Shown piece after piece: positions 34,003 to 43,242 of a DNA stretch of 64,000 bases. This DNA comes from JALHST01 sp038316335 (GTDB lineage: Bacteria > Bacteroidota > Bacteroidia > Flavobacteriales > Flavobacteriaceae), in the NCBI GenBank assembly GCA_038316335.1, contig JBBQAM010000003.1:124001-188000 (forward strand), read 5' to 3'. How positions within the stretch are numbered: position 1 is the first letter of the stretch; the number at the start of each line of letters is the position of its first letter. A model generated the notes under the pieces. That model had not been told where the DNA came from and ran no database searches. It saw only the letters and a list, made by a program, of their open reading frames with translations. The translations under genes and the position numbers were made by a program.

Positions 34003-34854
34003 ATGCAATTTCAAACAGATCTAATTAGTCTCAAGGGAAGTTTTTCGTCTATAAACCTGGGAAGAAAGGTGCTCTTCCGATTGGTAGCCCCGCCAGATTA
34101 CAGGGATGCCGAAAAACGCTATCCCGTGCTTTTGATGAACGACGGTCAGGATTTTTCGGCCCTACAATTGGAACAAACCTTGATGTCTTCATATAAATCA
34201 AAGGCTTTAGCGCCCTTTATCTTTATCGGTGTTGAATGTGGCAAAGAACGGATCCAGGAATACGGGACGGCCGTTTCGGCCGATTTTAAGGGTAGGGGCA
34301 GTAAGGCAGCCGAATATACACGATTTATCATGGACGAATTCATACCCTTTCTAAGGGGCGAGTTCAAGGTGTCGCACCATGGCCAGGACTGGGTTTTTTG
34401 TGGCCTATCCTTAGGGGGGCTATCAGCCTTTGATATTGCCTATACGCACGCTTCCCATTTTGGGAAAATCGGGGTCTTTAGCGGTTCCTTCTGGTGGCGG
34501 AAAAAGGCCTATGTTAAAAAAGATCTTCTCGATCGCAGTAGGATTATCCTTGATGTAGTCAAAGAAGGCCTCTTTTCCCCACATCTAAAATTCTGGTTTC
34601 AATGCGGTACCGAAGATGAGACCGCGGATCGAAATCATAACGGAATAATCGATGCCATTGACGATACCCTTGACCTGATCCGGGAACTAAAAGCTAAGGG
34701 CTATTCCGGTCCTGGCGATATTACCTATGTTGAAATCGAAGGAGGAAAACACGACTTGCCGACTTGGGCGGCGATTCTCCCAGAATTCATCGAATGGGCG
34801 TTCCCTATTGAACAAGTGGAAAAAAATGGTGGCCTCCAGACTCGCTCACTCTAA
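34003..34854 (+). CDS. alpha/beta-hydrolase, putative esterase
   Basis: A 283-residue hydrolase of the Fes/EstD-like esterase family, which includes enterobactin esterase-type and feruloyl esterase-like proteins. The elbow is CGLSLGGLSAF (Ser136). The acid and His are probably in ETADRNHNGIID and EGGKHDLPTWA. No signal peptide is seen, so it is cytoplasmic. It is divergent from the esterase-ATP-grasp-GCS2 operon and probably belongs to the same system, making six genes in all. Confidence 0.8.
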   Translation: MQFQTDLISLKGSFSSINLGRKVLFRLVAPPDYRDAEKRYPVLLMNDGQDFSALQLEQTLMSSYKSKALAPFIFIGVECGKERIQEYGTAVSADFKGRGSKAAEYTRFIMDEFIPFLRGEFKVSHHGQDWVFCGLSLGGLSAFDIAYTHASHFGKIGVFSGSFWWRKKAYVKKDLLDRSRIILDVVKEGLFSPHLKFWFQCGTEDETADRNHNGIIDAIDDTLDLIRELKAKGYSGPGDITYVEIEGGKHDLPTWAAILPEFIEWAFPIEQVEKNGGLQTRSL

Positions 34855-34913
34855 ATTGGCGAAAACGGGGGAGCTAAAATAAGTACATTAGGAACTATGA
34901 GTGCCTCCGATGG

Positions 34914-36002
34914 TTAGACCTTTATGAAAATCCCCTTTTTATAAAGTACGTACGCTAAAAATACATAAAAAGCCACAACGGTCAGGGCATATAGCAACGA
35001 GGATAGTTGCATGGGCATGAAGTCATGTACATAGAGCGTATTGAAGAGCCAGGCATGTAAGGAGACCGTATCATGCACCTTGATCATCCCCATGATCTTC
35101 CCGATAAAACTTGCGGAAAAAAAGACCACGATGGCATTGGCGCCCGCATATCTGAAAATACTTCCGAATTTGATACCCATCTCATCGGTCAAATAATAGA
35201 TCAATGCCAGGATCATGTTCGCCCAGCCTGCGCTTACTAAAACGAAACTACTCGTCCAAAGGGCCTTATTGATCGGGAATACGATATCCCAAAGTGAGCC
35301 GATGATTAAAAAAGTGCCTCCGATTCCCACCATCAAAGTGGTCTTTTTTGCTTGTTGCGAAGTGAGAATAAGTCCAGTAAAAATACCTAACAGAGCGCTG
35401 CAGATGGCAGGCAGCGTACTCAGGACGCCTTCCGGATCATAATCGGGCTTCCACATATGGGTGCCCAATAGGTGGAGATCAACATAGTTTGCCAGGTTAT
35501 TGGAGGCCCTATCAAAAGTAGAGGGTATTCCGTTTACGGGAACCAACCACATCAAAAACCAATAACCGATTAAAATCGCTATACAAATCCCGATCAAGGT
35601 CCTCCAATTAAAATTTATATAGAGCAGGGCAGCAAAAAAGAATACCAGCCCGATACGCTGCAGAACCCCTGGAAACCGAATGGCCTCGAAATCCTTGATA
35701 AATGGAAAAGTCAAGGTAAACGCTCCCAAAAACAGTCCAAGTCCGATTAATTTAAGGCTACGTAGGCCTATTTTTTTATAGGTTCCCGCCTTGGTCACCT
35801 TGTCCTTATAGGCGAACACAATTGAAGTACCCACAATAAAGAGGAAAAACGGGAAAACCAGATCTGTCGGGGAATATCCATGCCATTCGGCATGTAAGAA
35901 AGGGGCATAGACACTCGACCAAGTACCCGGCGTATTTACCAAGATCATTAAGACGATGGTAAGTCCCCTGAAAATATCGACTGAGAGAATTCTATCTTTC
36001 AT
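34914..36002 (-). CDS. DUF5009 / NagX-like acyltransferase-family membrane protein
   Basis: A 362-residue membrane protein with about ten helices. The start, RILSVDIFRGLTIVLMILVN, and the first loop, TDLVFPFFLFIVGTSIVFAY, are signatures of the family related to heparan-alpha-glucosaminide N-acetyltransferase (NagX in bacteria). Members are encoded with amino-sugar use genes in other bacteria. Here the neighbours are a symporter and an AGE-type epimerase, so a sugar-uptake role is plausible. Its enzyme activity is not established. Confidence 0.82.
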   Translation of the reverse strand: MKDRILSVDIFRGLTIVLMILVNTPGTWSSVYAPFLHAEWHGYSPTDLVFPFFLFIVGTSIVFAYKDKVTKAGTYKKIGLRSLKLIGLGLFLGAFTLTFPFIKDFEAIRFPGVLQRIGLVFFFAALLYINFNWRTLIGICIAILIGYWFLMWLVPVNGIPSTFDRASNNLANYVDLHLLGTHMWKPDYDPEGVLSTLPAICSALLGIFTGLILTSQQAKKTTLMVGIGGTFLIIGSLWDIVFPINKALWTSSFVLVSAGWANMILALIYYLTDEMGIKFGSIFRYAGANAIVVFFSASFIGKIMGMIKVHDTVSLHAWLFNTLYVHDFMPMQLSSLLYALTVVAFYVFLAYVLYKKGIFIKV

Positions 36003-36108
36003 TCGTATGGCTTTTCAGTCTTGATTTCATAGGGCGAAAACAATCATACCAGCTTAGTCTTAAGACGGTTTACAAATTTATCCGTACCGAGTTTCAATAC
36101 GCTTTCCA

Positions 36109-36519
36109 TCATCTATTTTTCAATCGATATACAAATTTCAATCCGCTCCAAACAGCATCGATCGCTGCCACTTTGATGTCGACCAATCCCGTTTTCAAAA
36201 CATGATCGCGAATAAGGTCCCTATTGAGGTCGGTTGGCAACTTCGAGGCTCCTTTGGGCCAGCTGATCCATAAGGCACCATTTAACTTTAGCGCCGCTAT
36301 ATGTCTTGACAAAACACCTTCCAATTCTTCTACCCGTATACAAAAAACATGCACAAAATCAGCCTTCCCGCTTTCGAACTTCTCAAGTCTTACCAATCGG
36401 TCGGGTAAATCCTCGAAAAGATCAAAATAGTAATCTGGAGGGTTATATAGGATTATTTTAAACCCCTCTTTTATCCCTAGCTTTTTGCTTAGGGGAGTTT
36501 TAGAGTACCCAGCTTCCAT
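36109..36519 (-). CDS. DUF3052 family protein
   Basis: A 136-residue cytoplasmic protein starting MEAGYSKTPLSKKLGIKEGF, the usual DUF3052 N-terminus. A core block is ILYNPPDYYFDLFEDLP, then LKLNGALWISWPKG. A start three codons upstream (36528) is possible; the chosen ATG gives the family N-terminus. Function is not known. It lies 37 bases downstream of the symporter gene on the same strand. Confidence 0.82.
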   Translation of the reverse strand: MEAGYSKTPLSKKLGIKEGFKIILYNPPDYYFDLFEDLPDRLVRLEKFESGKADFVHVFCIRVEELEGVLSRHIAALKLNGALWISWPKGASKLPTDLNRDLIRDHVLKTGLVDIKVAAIDAVWSGLKFVYRLKNR

Positions 36520-36556
36520 ATATTTCAAGAATTTTCAAAACTCTTGGAAAATAACG

Positions 36557-38368
36557 CTATAATAGATGCCCTTTCATGCGATTCCATGCCTTGATCAGCA
36601 AGAATCCGGAAATAATGGCAATAAAGGTCAAAACGATTGCCTGGGTCGTTCTACCATAGATCCAATAGCCCGTGGCGAACATGATCGAATAAATCAGGAC
36701 ACAGCCCAAAAGCATGGCGGTGATTCCCGAAGGCACACTCCATTTTTCCTTGGTATCTACGATGTCTACATTATCGGCTTCCGCTTCGTTTACAACCTTC
36801 GACCACCCGGGGCCTCCAGGTTGTATTTTTTTATAAAAAGACCTCAGGGTCTCCTTCGATTCTGGCTGGGTTACAAAAGTGGCAATCAACCAAATAATGG
36901 TGGTTACTACAACTACAAAAGGATATTCGGCCCAATCGGGCAATTTGCCGGTAACGGGATCGAATAGGAAAGGCCGTAAGGAACTAAATGCCAATATCAT
37001 CGATAGAATTCCCGACGCGAACATGGCGGCAATCTCACTCCAGGCATTAATACGCCACCAAAACCAGCGCAAAATGAAAATCAGGCCGGTACCGGCGCCA
37101 AAGGTTAACAATATGGCGAATATTTGTAGGGCATTTTCCAATAATAGCGCGAAAAGTGCACTCAATACCATAAGGATCACGGTCGAGAGCCGTCCTACGG
37201 CCACCATTTGCTTTTCGGTGGCTTTCGGATTAATCTGCTGTTTGTAAAAATCAAAAACGATATAGGAGGACCCCCAATTCAGCTGGGTCGAAATCGTACT
37301 CATATATGCGGCTACCAAGGAAGCCAACACCAGCCCCAATAGGCCACTTGGCAGCTTGGTCAACATGGCCGAATAGGCCAAGTCGTTTCCTAACTTACTT
37401 TCGGCAATGTTCGGAAATGCGTCGTGGATACTCGCAATATCGGGGTAGACCACCAAGGAGGCCAACGCCACCAAAATCCATGGCCAAGGCCGCAATGCAT
37501 AATGCATAATATTAAAAAAGAAGGTCGCGCCAATGGCGTGATTCTCATTCTTGGCGGCCAACATCCGCTGGGCGATATACCCGCCCCCACCAGGTTCGGC
37601 GCCCGGATACCACGAACTCCACCACTGCACTGCCAATGGAATTATAAACAAGGTCACCAAGACCTTTTTGTTACTGAAATCAGGCAGGATATTGAGTTTC
37701 GAGGCCACTGCCTCATGCTCCATCAGCGCATGTATGCCACCCACTTCGGGGATATTTACCAAATAATACGCGGCCCCTATGGCCCCTGACATAGCGACAA
37801 AGAACAATATAAAATCGGTATAGACCACTCCTTTAAAGCCTCCCAAAGCACTAAAGGAGACTGTAATCAGTCCTGCGCCTATAACGGTCTCCCAGGGCTC
37901 GAGGCCTAACATAATGCCGCCAATCTTGATTGCGGCTAAAGTTACCGACGCCATGGTAATGATATTGAAAAGGCCTCCTAGATAAACTGCACGGAATTTT
38001 CGTAAAAAGCTCGCAGTAGCACCCCCGTAGCGCATCTCATAGAATTCAAGATCGGTATGCACGTTAGATCGACGCCATAGCTTGGCATATACGAAGACCG
38101 TCAAAAGCCCTGTGAGCAAAAATGCCCACCAGACCCAGTTGCCCGAAACCCCATTGGTACGCACGATATCGGTTACCAAATTCGGCGTATCGGTCGAAAA
38201 CGTGGTTGCCACCATCGAGAGGCCCAACAGCCACCAGGGCATGGTTCTTCCCGAAAGAAAATATTCGTTGGAGTCTTTTCCCGATTTTTTAGAAACATAG
38301 ATTCCGACGCCTAAGACAACGGTAAAGAATACAATAATAAAACTATAATCAAAGGTGCTTAATTCCAT
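36557..38368 (-). CDS. sodium:solute symporter family protein (sugar type)
   Basis: A 603-residue transporter of the SSS family with about 14 hydrophobic helices. The N-terminus is MELSTFDYSFIIVFFTVVLG, and the family motif region GWWRxxx-like segments include SGRTMPWWLLGLSMVATTF and ALGGFKGVVYTDFILFFVAM. It imports a small solute with Na+; the SGLT-like branch favours sugars or myo-inositol. The frame is open to 38443, but ATG 38368 matches the family. It is followed by DUF3052 and DUF5009 genes and divergent from tauE. An exported AGE-type epimerase further right may feed it. Confidence 0.88.
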   Translation of the reverse strand: MELSTFDYSFIIVFFTVVLGVGIYVSKKSGKDSNEYFLSGRTMPWWLLGLSMVATTFSTDTPNLVTDIVRTNGVSGNWVWWAFLLTGLLTVFVYAKLWRRSNVHTDLEFYEMRYGGATASFLRKFRAVYLGGLFNIITMASVTLAAIKIGGIMLGLEPWETVIGAGLITVSFSALGGFKGVVYTDFILFFVAMSGAIGAAYYLVNIPEVGGIHALMEHEAVASKLNILPDFSNKKVLVTLFIIPLAVQWWSSWYPGAEPGGGGYIAQRMLAAKNENHAIGATFFFNIMHYALRPWPWILVALASLVVYPDIASIHDAFPNIAESKLGNDLAYSAMLTKLPSGLLGLVLASLVAAYMSTISTQLNWGSSYIVFDFYKQQINPKATEKQMVAVGRLSTVILMVLSALFALLLENALQIFAILLTFGAGTGLIFILRWFWWRINAWSEIAAMFASGILSMILAFSSLRPFLFDPVTGKLPDWAEYPFVVVVTTIIWLIATFVTQPESKETLRSFYKKIQPGGPGWSKVVNEAEADNVDIVDTKEKWSVPSGITAMLLGCVLIYSIMFATGYWIYGRTTQAIVLTFIAIISGFLLIKAWNRMKGHLL

Positions 38369-38445
38369 AATTTTGGTTTTTTGGTCGCATGATAAAGATA
38401 TTATTTTTTGGCATACTTTTGACTTTTGACCACTAAACCTCATCT

Positions 38446-39201
38446 GTGTCTTTAGCCATTGCTTCTGAGCCTTCCTTTACCACTTGGGTACTCGCCTTTG
38501 CCTCCGCTTTTGTGTTGGGGGTAACCAAGGCCGGCTTAAAAGGGATCGATGTTTTATTGGTAACCTTGATGGCCCTGGCTTTTGGTGCAAGGGAATCAAC
38601 TGGCATTATTGTTCCCTTGTTGATCTTAGGCGATATTTTCGCGGTCATCTACTACAACCGGCACGCCCAATGGAAATACATTTTTAAGTTTCTTCCGTGG
38701 ATGTTGGCGGGTGTTTTGATCGGGGTGCTTATTGGCAAAGACCTCGATGAACGGACCTTTAAATTCGGAATGGCCCTGATCATCCTATTGAGTGTCCTTA
38801 TTATGTTCGGTTGGGAAAAAAGAAAATCCCAATCGGTGCCCACGCATTGGGTATTTAGCGGTTTTATGGGCGTCATGGCCGGCATTACCACCATGATCGG
38901 GAATCTGGCAGGGGCTTTTGCCAATATCTTTTTTCTCGCGATGCGATTCCAGAAAAACCAATTTATCGGTACCTCAGCCTGGCTGTTCTTCATCGTCAAT
39001 ATCTTCAAGCTCCCCTTCCATATTTTTGTATGGGAAACGATTACACCTCAAACTTTGCTTATCAATCTGAAGCTGGCGCCTGGGGTGTTTCTAGGCCTAT
39101 TAGTCGGGGTACGCCTGGTAAAGATCATCAAGGAAACGTTCTATCGAAGAATGATCCTCGTTCTGACCGCCCTCGGCGCGATTTTAATCTTATTCCGATA
39201 A
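38446..39201 (+). CDS. sulfite exporter TauE/SafE family protein
   Basis: A 251-residue membrane protein with 7-8 helices. The duplicated family motif appears as FASAFVLGVTKAGLKGIDV in the first half and GFMGVMAGITTMIGNLAGA in the second. Members export sulfite, sulfoacetate or other small anions. Start is GTG 38446; no ATG fits. A perfect -7 element, TACTTTTG (38414-38421), lies 24 bases upstream but has no -33 partner at normal distance. It is divergent from the symporter gene. Confidence 0.85.
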   Translation: MSLAIASEPSFTTWVLAFASAFVLGVTKAGLKGIDVLLVTLMALAFGARESTGIIVPLLILGDIFAVIYYNRHAQWKYIFKFLPWMLAGVLIGVLIGKDLDERTFKFGMALIILLSVLIMFGWEKRKSQSVPTHWVFSGFMGVMAGITTMIGNLAGAFANIFFLAMRFQKNQFIGTSAWLFFIVNIFKLPFHIFVWETITPQTLLINLKLAPGVFLGLLVGVRLVKIIKETFYRRMILVLTALGAILILFR

Positions 39202-39493
39202 ATCGGAAGCACAAAATATAAAGTGAGAAGTGCAATGGTCGAACGAAGTTCATTGTGAAAAGACCAGTCAATCATATAATCCCCTATCCATTCTTTCATC
39301 AAATTCTTATAGGTTTCAGTGGACTTCCTGCTCAGAAGGCCATCAACAAAACAAACTTCCTACTCCTTTTTCAAGTCATTGTAAAATAGATTTTTTTAAC
39401 CGAGGAAGTACTCAAACCCGACTACATTGTGTAGCTTTAGGATTCTTGTAATTCTAGTGAACGTCTATGAAACCTTTTCCACCAAGGTGTACA

Positions 39494-40870
39494 ATGCCAA
39501 GATATCTATTGTATATGGCGCTAATACTTACCGTTTCATGCAATCAGCACGACAAAAAAGCAGCCATTCCCAAAGAAGAACTACTGCCAGATATTGAAAC
39601 TGCCTTGCACGAATTGGCCGAAGTCTGGTATCCTAGAGTACTTGATACGGTCAACGGAGGCTACTGGTCTGATTTCAATTACAAATGGGACCAAGTGGGG
39701 AAACAGCAAAAAATGATCGTTAGCCAGGCGCGTCATATCTGGACGGCTTCCCGGCTTGCGCTTTTTTATAAAGACGAACGCTATGAAAAAATCGCGACCC
39801 ATGGATATGAATTTCTGCGGGACCATATGTGGGATACCTTGTATGGCGGGTTTAACACCTTGGTCGGCTTTGAAGAGACGCGATTAAAGCGTCTATCAAC
39901 GAATAAAAGCACCTATGGAAACGCCTTTGCCATCTATGCCCTTGCAACTTATTCGGTGGTTTCAAACGACACTACCGCCCTTGAATTGGCCAAAAAGACG
40001 TTTTACTGGCTTGAAGAACATGCCCACGATACCGTTTACAAGGGGTATTTTGATGTATTGCAACAAGACGGTTCTTGGATGCTCGATATCACTGAAAATG
40101 ATAACGACTATGATAATTTTATTCGAAAAGATTGGAAGGACCAGAACTCCTCGATCCATCTTTTGGAAAGCTTTACCGCCCTGTACAGCGCATGGCCAAA
40201 TACCTTGGTACGGGAACGTTTGGAAGAACTTTTTTACCTGATACGCGATACGATCACCACTGAAAAGGGCTATTTGACCTTGCACTTGCAAAGAGATTGG
40301 ACCCCGGTATCGTTTCGTGATTCTTCGGAAGTTTACAGAAGACAGAACTTCTATCTCGATCATGTATCGTTTGGACATGATGTAGAGACCGCTTTTTTGT
40401 TATTGGAAGCGTCGCAGACCCTGGGCCTAAAAAATGATACGATTACCGCCATCAAAGCGAAAAAAATGGTCGATCATGCACTCGAATGGGGATGGGATTC
40501 CGAGTTTGGCGGGTTTTATGATGGTGGATATTATCAGAAGAATGGTTCCCGTACCATTGAAAACAAGGAAAAAGTATGGTGGACAGAGGCCGAGGGGCTC
40601 AACGCGCTTCTGTTACTATCGCAATTACACCCAGAGGAAACTCGTTACTACGACTTATTTAAAAAGCAATGGTCCTATATTAATTCGTATCTGATCGACC
40701 ACCAATACGGCGGGTGGTACGATGCAGGGTTAGACATTAGTCCGGAAGCCGAAAAACGGGCCAAGGCCCAGATCTGGAAGGCGAGCTATCACGATGGCCG
40801 TTCACTGTTGAATGTAATCAAAATGCTCAAAGGGGAATTTCCCTTAACTATGACGTCCCTTGAAGATTGA
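39494..40870 (+). CDS. exported AGE-family epimerase (cellobiose/mannobiose 2-epimerase-like)
   Basis: A 458-residue (alpha/alpha)6-barrel protein. Motifs HIWTASRLALFY, DHVSFGHDVETAFLLLE and WWTEAEGLNALL match the cellobiose 2-epimerase branch of the N-acylglucosamine 2-epimerase family, whose enzymes convert a glucose unit to mannose at the reducing end of beta-1,4 disaccharides. It begins with a lipoprotein-like signal, PRYLLYMALILTVSC, unusual because the family is mostly cytoplasmic. A start nine codons upstream (39467) is equally open and keeps the signal. The GH43 gene is convergent, 76 bases away. The 292 bases before it show only a short palindrome, CTACA-TTG-TGTAG (39422-39434). Confidence 0.85.
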   Translation: MPRYLLYMALILTVSCNQHDKKAAIPKEELLPDIETALHELAEVWYPRVLDTVNGGYWSDFNYKWDQVGKQQKMIVSQARHIWTASRLALFYKDERYEKIATHGYEFLRDHMWDTLYGGFNTLVGFEETRLKRLSTNKSTYGNAFAIYALATYSVVSNDTTALELAKKTFYWLEEHAHDTVYKGYFDVLQQDGSWMLDITENDNDYDNFIRKDWKDQNSSIHLLESFTALYSAWPNTLVRERLEELFYLIRDTITTEKGYLTLHLQRDWTPVSFRDSSEVYRRQNFYLDHVSFGHDVETAFLLLEASQTLGLKNDTITAIKAKKMVDHALEWGWDSEFGGFYDGGYYQKNGSRTIENKEKVWWTEAEGLNALLLLSQLHPEETRYYDLFKKQWSYINSYLIDHQYGGWYDAGLDISPEAEKRAKAQIWKASYHDGRSLLNVIKMLKGEFPLTMTSLED

Positions 40871-40946
40871 GCATCCGGGCCAAATTATGCTTAGCCGTAA
40901 ATGATTGGCATAACGCTGCAAAAATGACAATTATAATCTAGACTTC

Positions 40947-42707
40947 CTACTCTACGCTTAACACCTTCGTTCTTTGGGAAATACCGTTATTGTTAAAGGC
41001 CTCAATCTGAAAATAATAACGGTCGGTGCGGTCCATACCAGTGAAGAAATAGTCGTTCTTACCGTAAACCATGATACTGCCATAGAGTTTATCGGGCGAT
41101 TTGCCAAAATAAATGACATAGCCGTCTGCAGTATCGTTCTGCCGCCATTTTAACCAGGCGCTGCGCCGTTCGCCATATTTTTTGGGATCGGCCCGCAGTA
41201 CAATGAAATCGTCGACGATCGAGGGTGCCTCCCCATTGCCTTTACCAAAGACCCTGAAACCGCTCAGGGCGAACTTCCCGGTGGGCATTTTTAGGTTTTC
41301 AAGCTTAAGATAACGTGCTTTGACCGGGACCTCTAATTCTATATAGTCATGGGGCACATCCGACGTATTTTGGCTTTTATCGATTAGTATTTTCCATTTT
41401 TTACTATCGTTAGAGGCCCAGATTTTATATTGGTGATAGACCCCTTCGGTCTTTCCCAAAAATTCGGCATCTTGATCGGCATAATTAATCTGGATGGCAT
41501 GCAGGGTCGAGATTTCCCCCAGATCAGTCTGAAGCCACTCCCCTGAATTGCCGGTTTTGGCCGACCAATAGGTTTTCATGTCCTCATCGACCGCAAAGTT
41601 GGGCTGATAGCCGCCCAAGGTAGAGGATACTTGAACGGGTTTGTTATAGTTTAACAACATCCACCCTGAAAATAGGCCGTTCAGATGGTCTACCTTTTCA
41701 CTCGGTAAATAGGTTGGATAATCACCATAGGCCGTATTGCAGTACAACAGGTCGTCTTTGTCGAATCCGGCCGGCCAGATTCCAATCCTTCGTTCAAAAT
41801 TGTTCTTCTGTCCCAGGACCACCGTAGAAACATGCCACCATTGCCCAAAATTATCCTGATAAGTAGCGCCATGGCCTGCGCCCCTTGCGAACCCCCCGGG
41901 CTTATAGGAAAACGGATTGTGGGCTTGATAGCTAAATCCTTCCAGGGGTTCATCGCTCATATATACCCCATCGGCATAGCCACTGAATTCAGTTGCCGGG
42001 GCACCATATTGTAAGTAGTATTTGTCATGGTATTTAGTGACCCAGGCGCCTTCCATAAAGGGTTGTAAAAAGGTATTGTCGTTGTATTCGCCAAAACGCT
42101 CCCACCCATGATCCTCTGGGTGCAAGGTAAGCAAGGGCTTTACATAGCCATCTGATTGAAGTGTCTGGGTATTTAATTCGGTACCTAGGATTGGAAATTC
42201 ATTGCTGGATCCCCAATATAAAAATAGTTTGTCCTTTTCTTCGTCATAGAGAATGCCAGGGTCCCAGGCGCCCACTTTGAGCGAGTCGACGGCAATCTCC
42301 CATGCGTCGACCGTTGGGTTTTTACTCTTCCAAATGGGGAAGGTGGGCCCATGGGTAGAGCCAATGACATAAAGGGCGTCCTTCATCGCGAAAACGGCCG
42401 GGGCGCAGAGCTCATCATATACCTGGTGTTGTGGCAGGAGGAATCTTCGGGGAATAAAATTCCAATGTAGCATATCATCGCTCCACCAATATCCCCATTG
42501 GTTCGTGGAAAAAAGAAAATAGTGCCCTTTAAAGTTTACGATGACAGGATCGGCCGTCGCCCGATGTTTACCTTGGGTAGAGAAATTTGGGATGGGGGTA
42601 TACCCATAATCGATGTTGATCGGGTTGCAATAGGTCTTTTGTTGCGCACATAGCGGGGCCCATACGCACAGAAGAAGATACCCGCCCAAGAGTACGGTTT
42701 TTAGCAT
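40947..42707 (-). CDS. glycoside hydrolase family 43-like protein with discoidin-type module
   Basis: A 586-residue secreted enzyme. A signal peptide (about 1-21, ending LCAQ) leads to the five-bladed propeller. The triad is visible: Asp53 in ATADPVIV, Asp149 in GAWDPGI and Glu219 in FMEGAWVTK. A region near 355-490 resembles an F5/8 type C (CBM32) module (NFAVDEDMKTYWSAKTGNSG), and an FN3-like end follows. GH43 enzymes are mostly arabinofuranosidases, xylosidases and galactosidases; the exact linkage is not predictable. There is no type IX secretion C-terminal domain. Confidence 0.85.
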   Translation of the reverse strand: MLKTVLLGGYLLLCVWAPLCAQQKTYCNPINIDYGYTPIPNFSTQGKHRATADPVIVNFKGHYFLFSTNQWGYWWSDDMLHWNFIPRRFLLPQHQVYDELCAPAVFAMKDALYVIGSTHGPTFPIWKSKNPTVDAWEIAVDSLKVGAWDPGILYDEEKDKLFLYWGSSNEFPILGTELNTQTLQSDGYVKPLLTLHPEDHGWERFGEYNDNTFLQPFMEGAWVTKYHDKYYLQYGAPATEFSGYADGVYMSDEPLEGFSYQAHNPFSYKPGGFARGAGHGATYQDNFGQWWHVSTVVLGQKNNFERRIGIWPAGFDKDDLLYCNTAYGDYPTYLPSEKVDHLNGLFSGWMLLNYNKPVQVSSTLGGYQPNFAVDEDMKTYWSAKTGNSGEWLQTDLGEISTLHAIQINYADQDAEFLGKTEGVYHQYKIWASNDSKKWKILIDKSQNTSDVPHDYIELEVPVKARYLKLENLKMPTGKFALSGFRVFGKGNGEAPSIVDDFIVLRADPKKYGERRSAWLKWRQNDTADGYVIYFGKSPDKLYGSIMVYGKNDYFFTGMDRTDRYYFQIEAFNNNGISQRTKVLSVE

Positions 42708-43242
42708 TCTTTTGAAATTAAACTACGACTTGTTCTTTAGTGTTTGAAACAGGGATATGCCCACATAACCAAATATCACGAATTCCCCTTTTGACCGTTT
42801 CTATTGTCCGTTTTAGGATTGACAGGCTATTTTAATATGCGCGACCCCGAACCATGGTTCAACCATGTTCCGACAATTTACGAATCTTAGCAGACTCCTA
42901 CCTGCCTATTCTTTTTAAAGATACTATTTATCGTTCTAATTTTGGGTCCCTATAATGTCCTTGATATTCACAATAATTTTTTAATAGCTAACCTCACTTA
43001 CACCCACCTTGGGCTGGAAAAGTCTATAGGTTGATAATCATCGCTTAACCTAAGTTTAAAATCTACTTTACAGAACTGTCGATTTTTATTTACAATCTTT
43101 GAATACACTGATTTTCCTTGCATGAAAATTATTACAATGTACATCTCGACCCTATTGGTACATTGCTTGATTTCTTATTTGAGTAGCTATTATTCTCCCT
43201 TTAAGTTCAAGAAAATCGGAAACCAGACACCAAGTTCTTCCT
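42708..43242. other. 535-base divergent intergenic region
   Basis: Carries the start regions of the GH43 gene (minus) and the LpxH-like gene (plus). A perfect palindrome lies at 42849-42860. A 46-codon hydrophobic ORF (43122-43262) overlaps the next gene start by 20 bases; I see too little evidence to call it a gene. No clean promoter pair, RNA gene or strong hairpin is visible. Confidence 0.4.
42849..42860. promoter_or_regulatory. 12-base perfect palindrome upstream of the GH43 gene
   Basis: GAACCATGGTTC, followed at once by the similar half AACCATGTTC (42861-42870), so 22 bases carry repeated ACCATG-type half sites. It lies 141 bases before the GH43 start and is a candidate operator for a sugar-responsive regulator. 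Confidence 0.35.
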
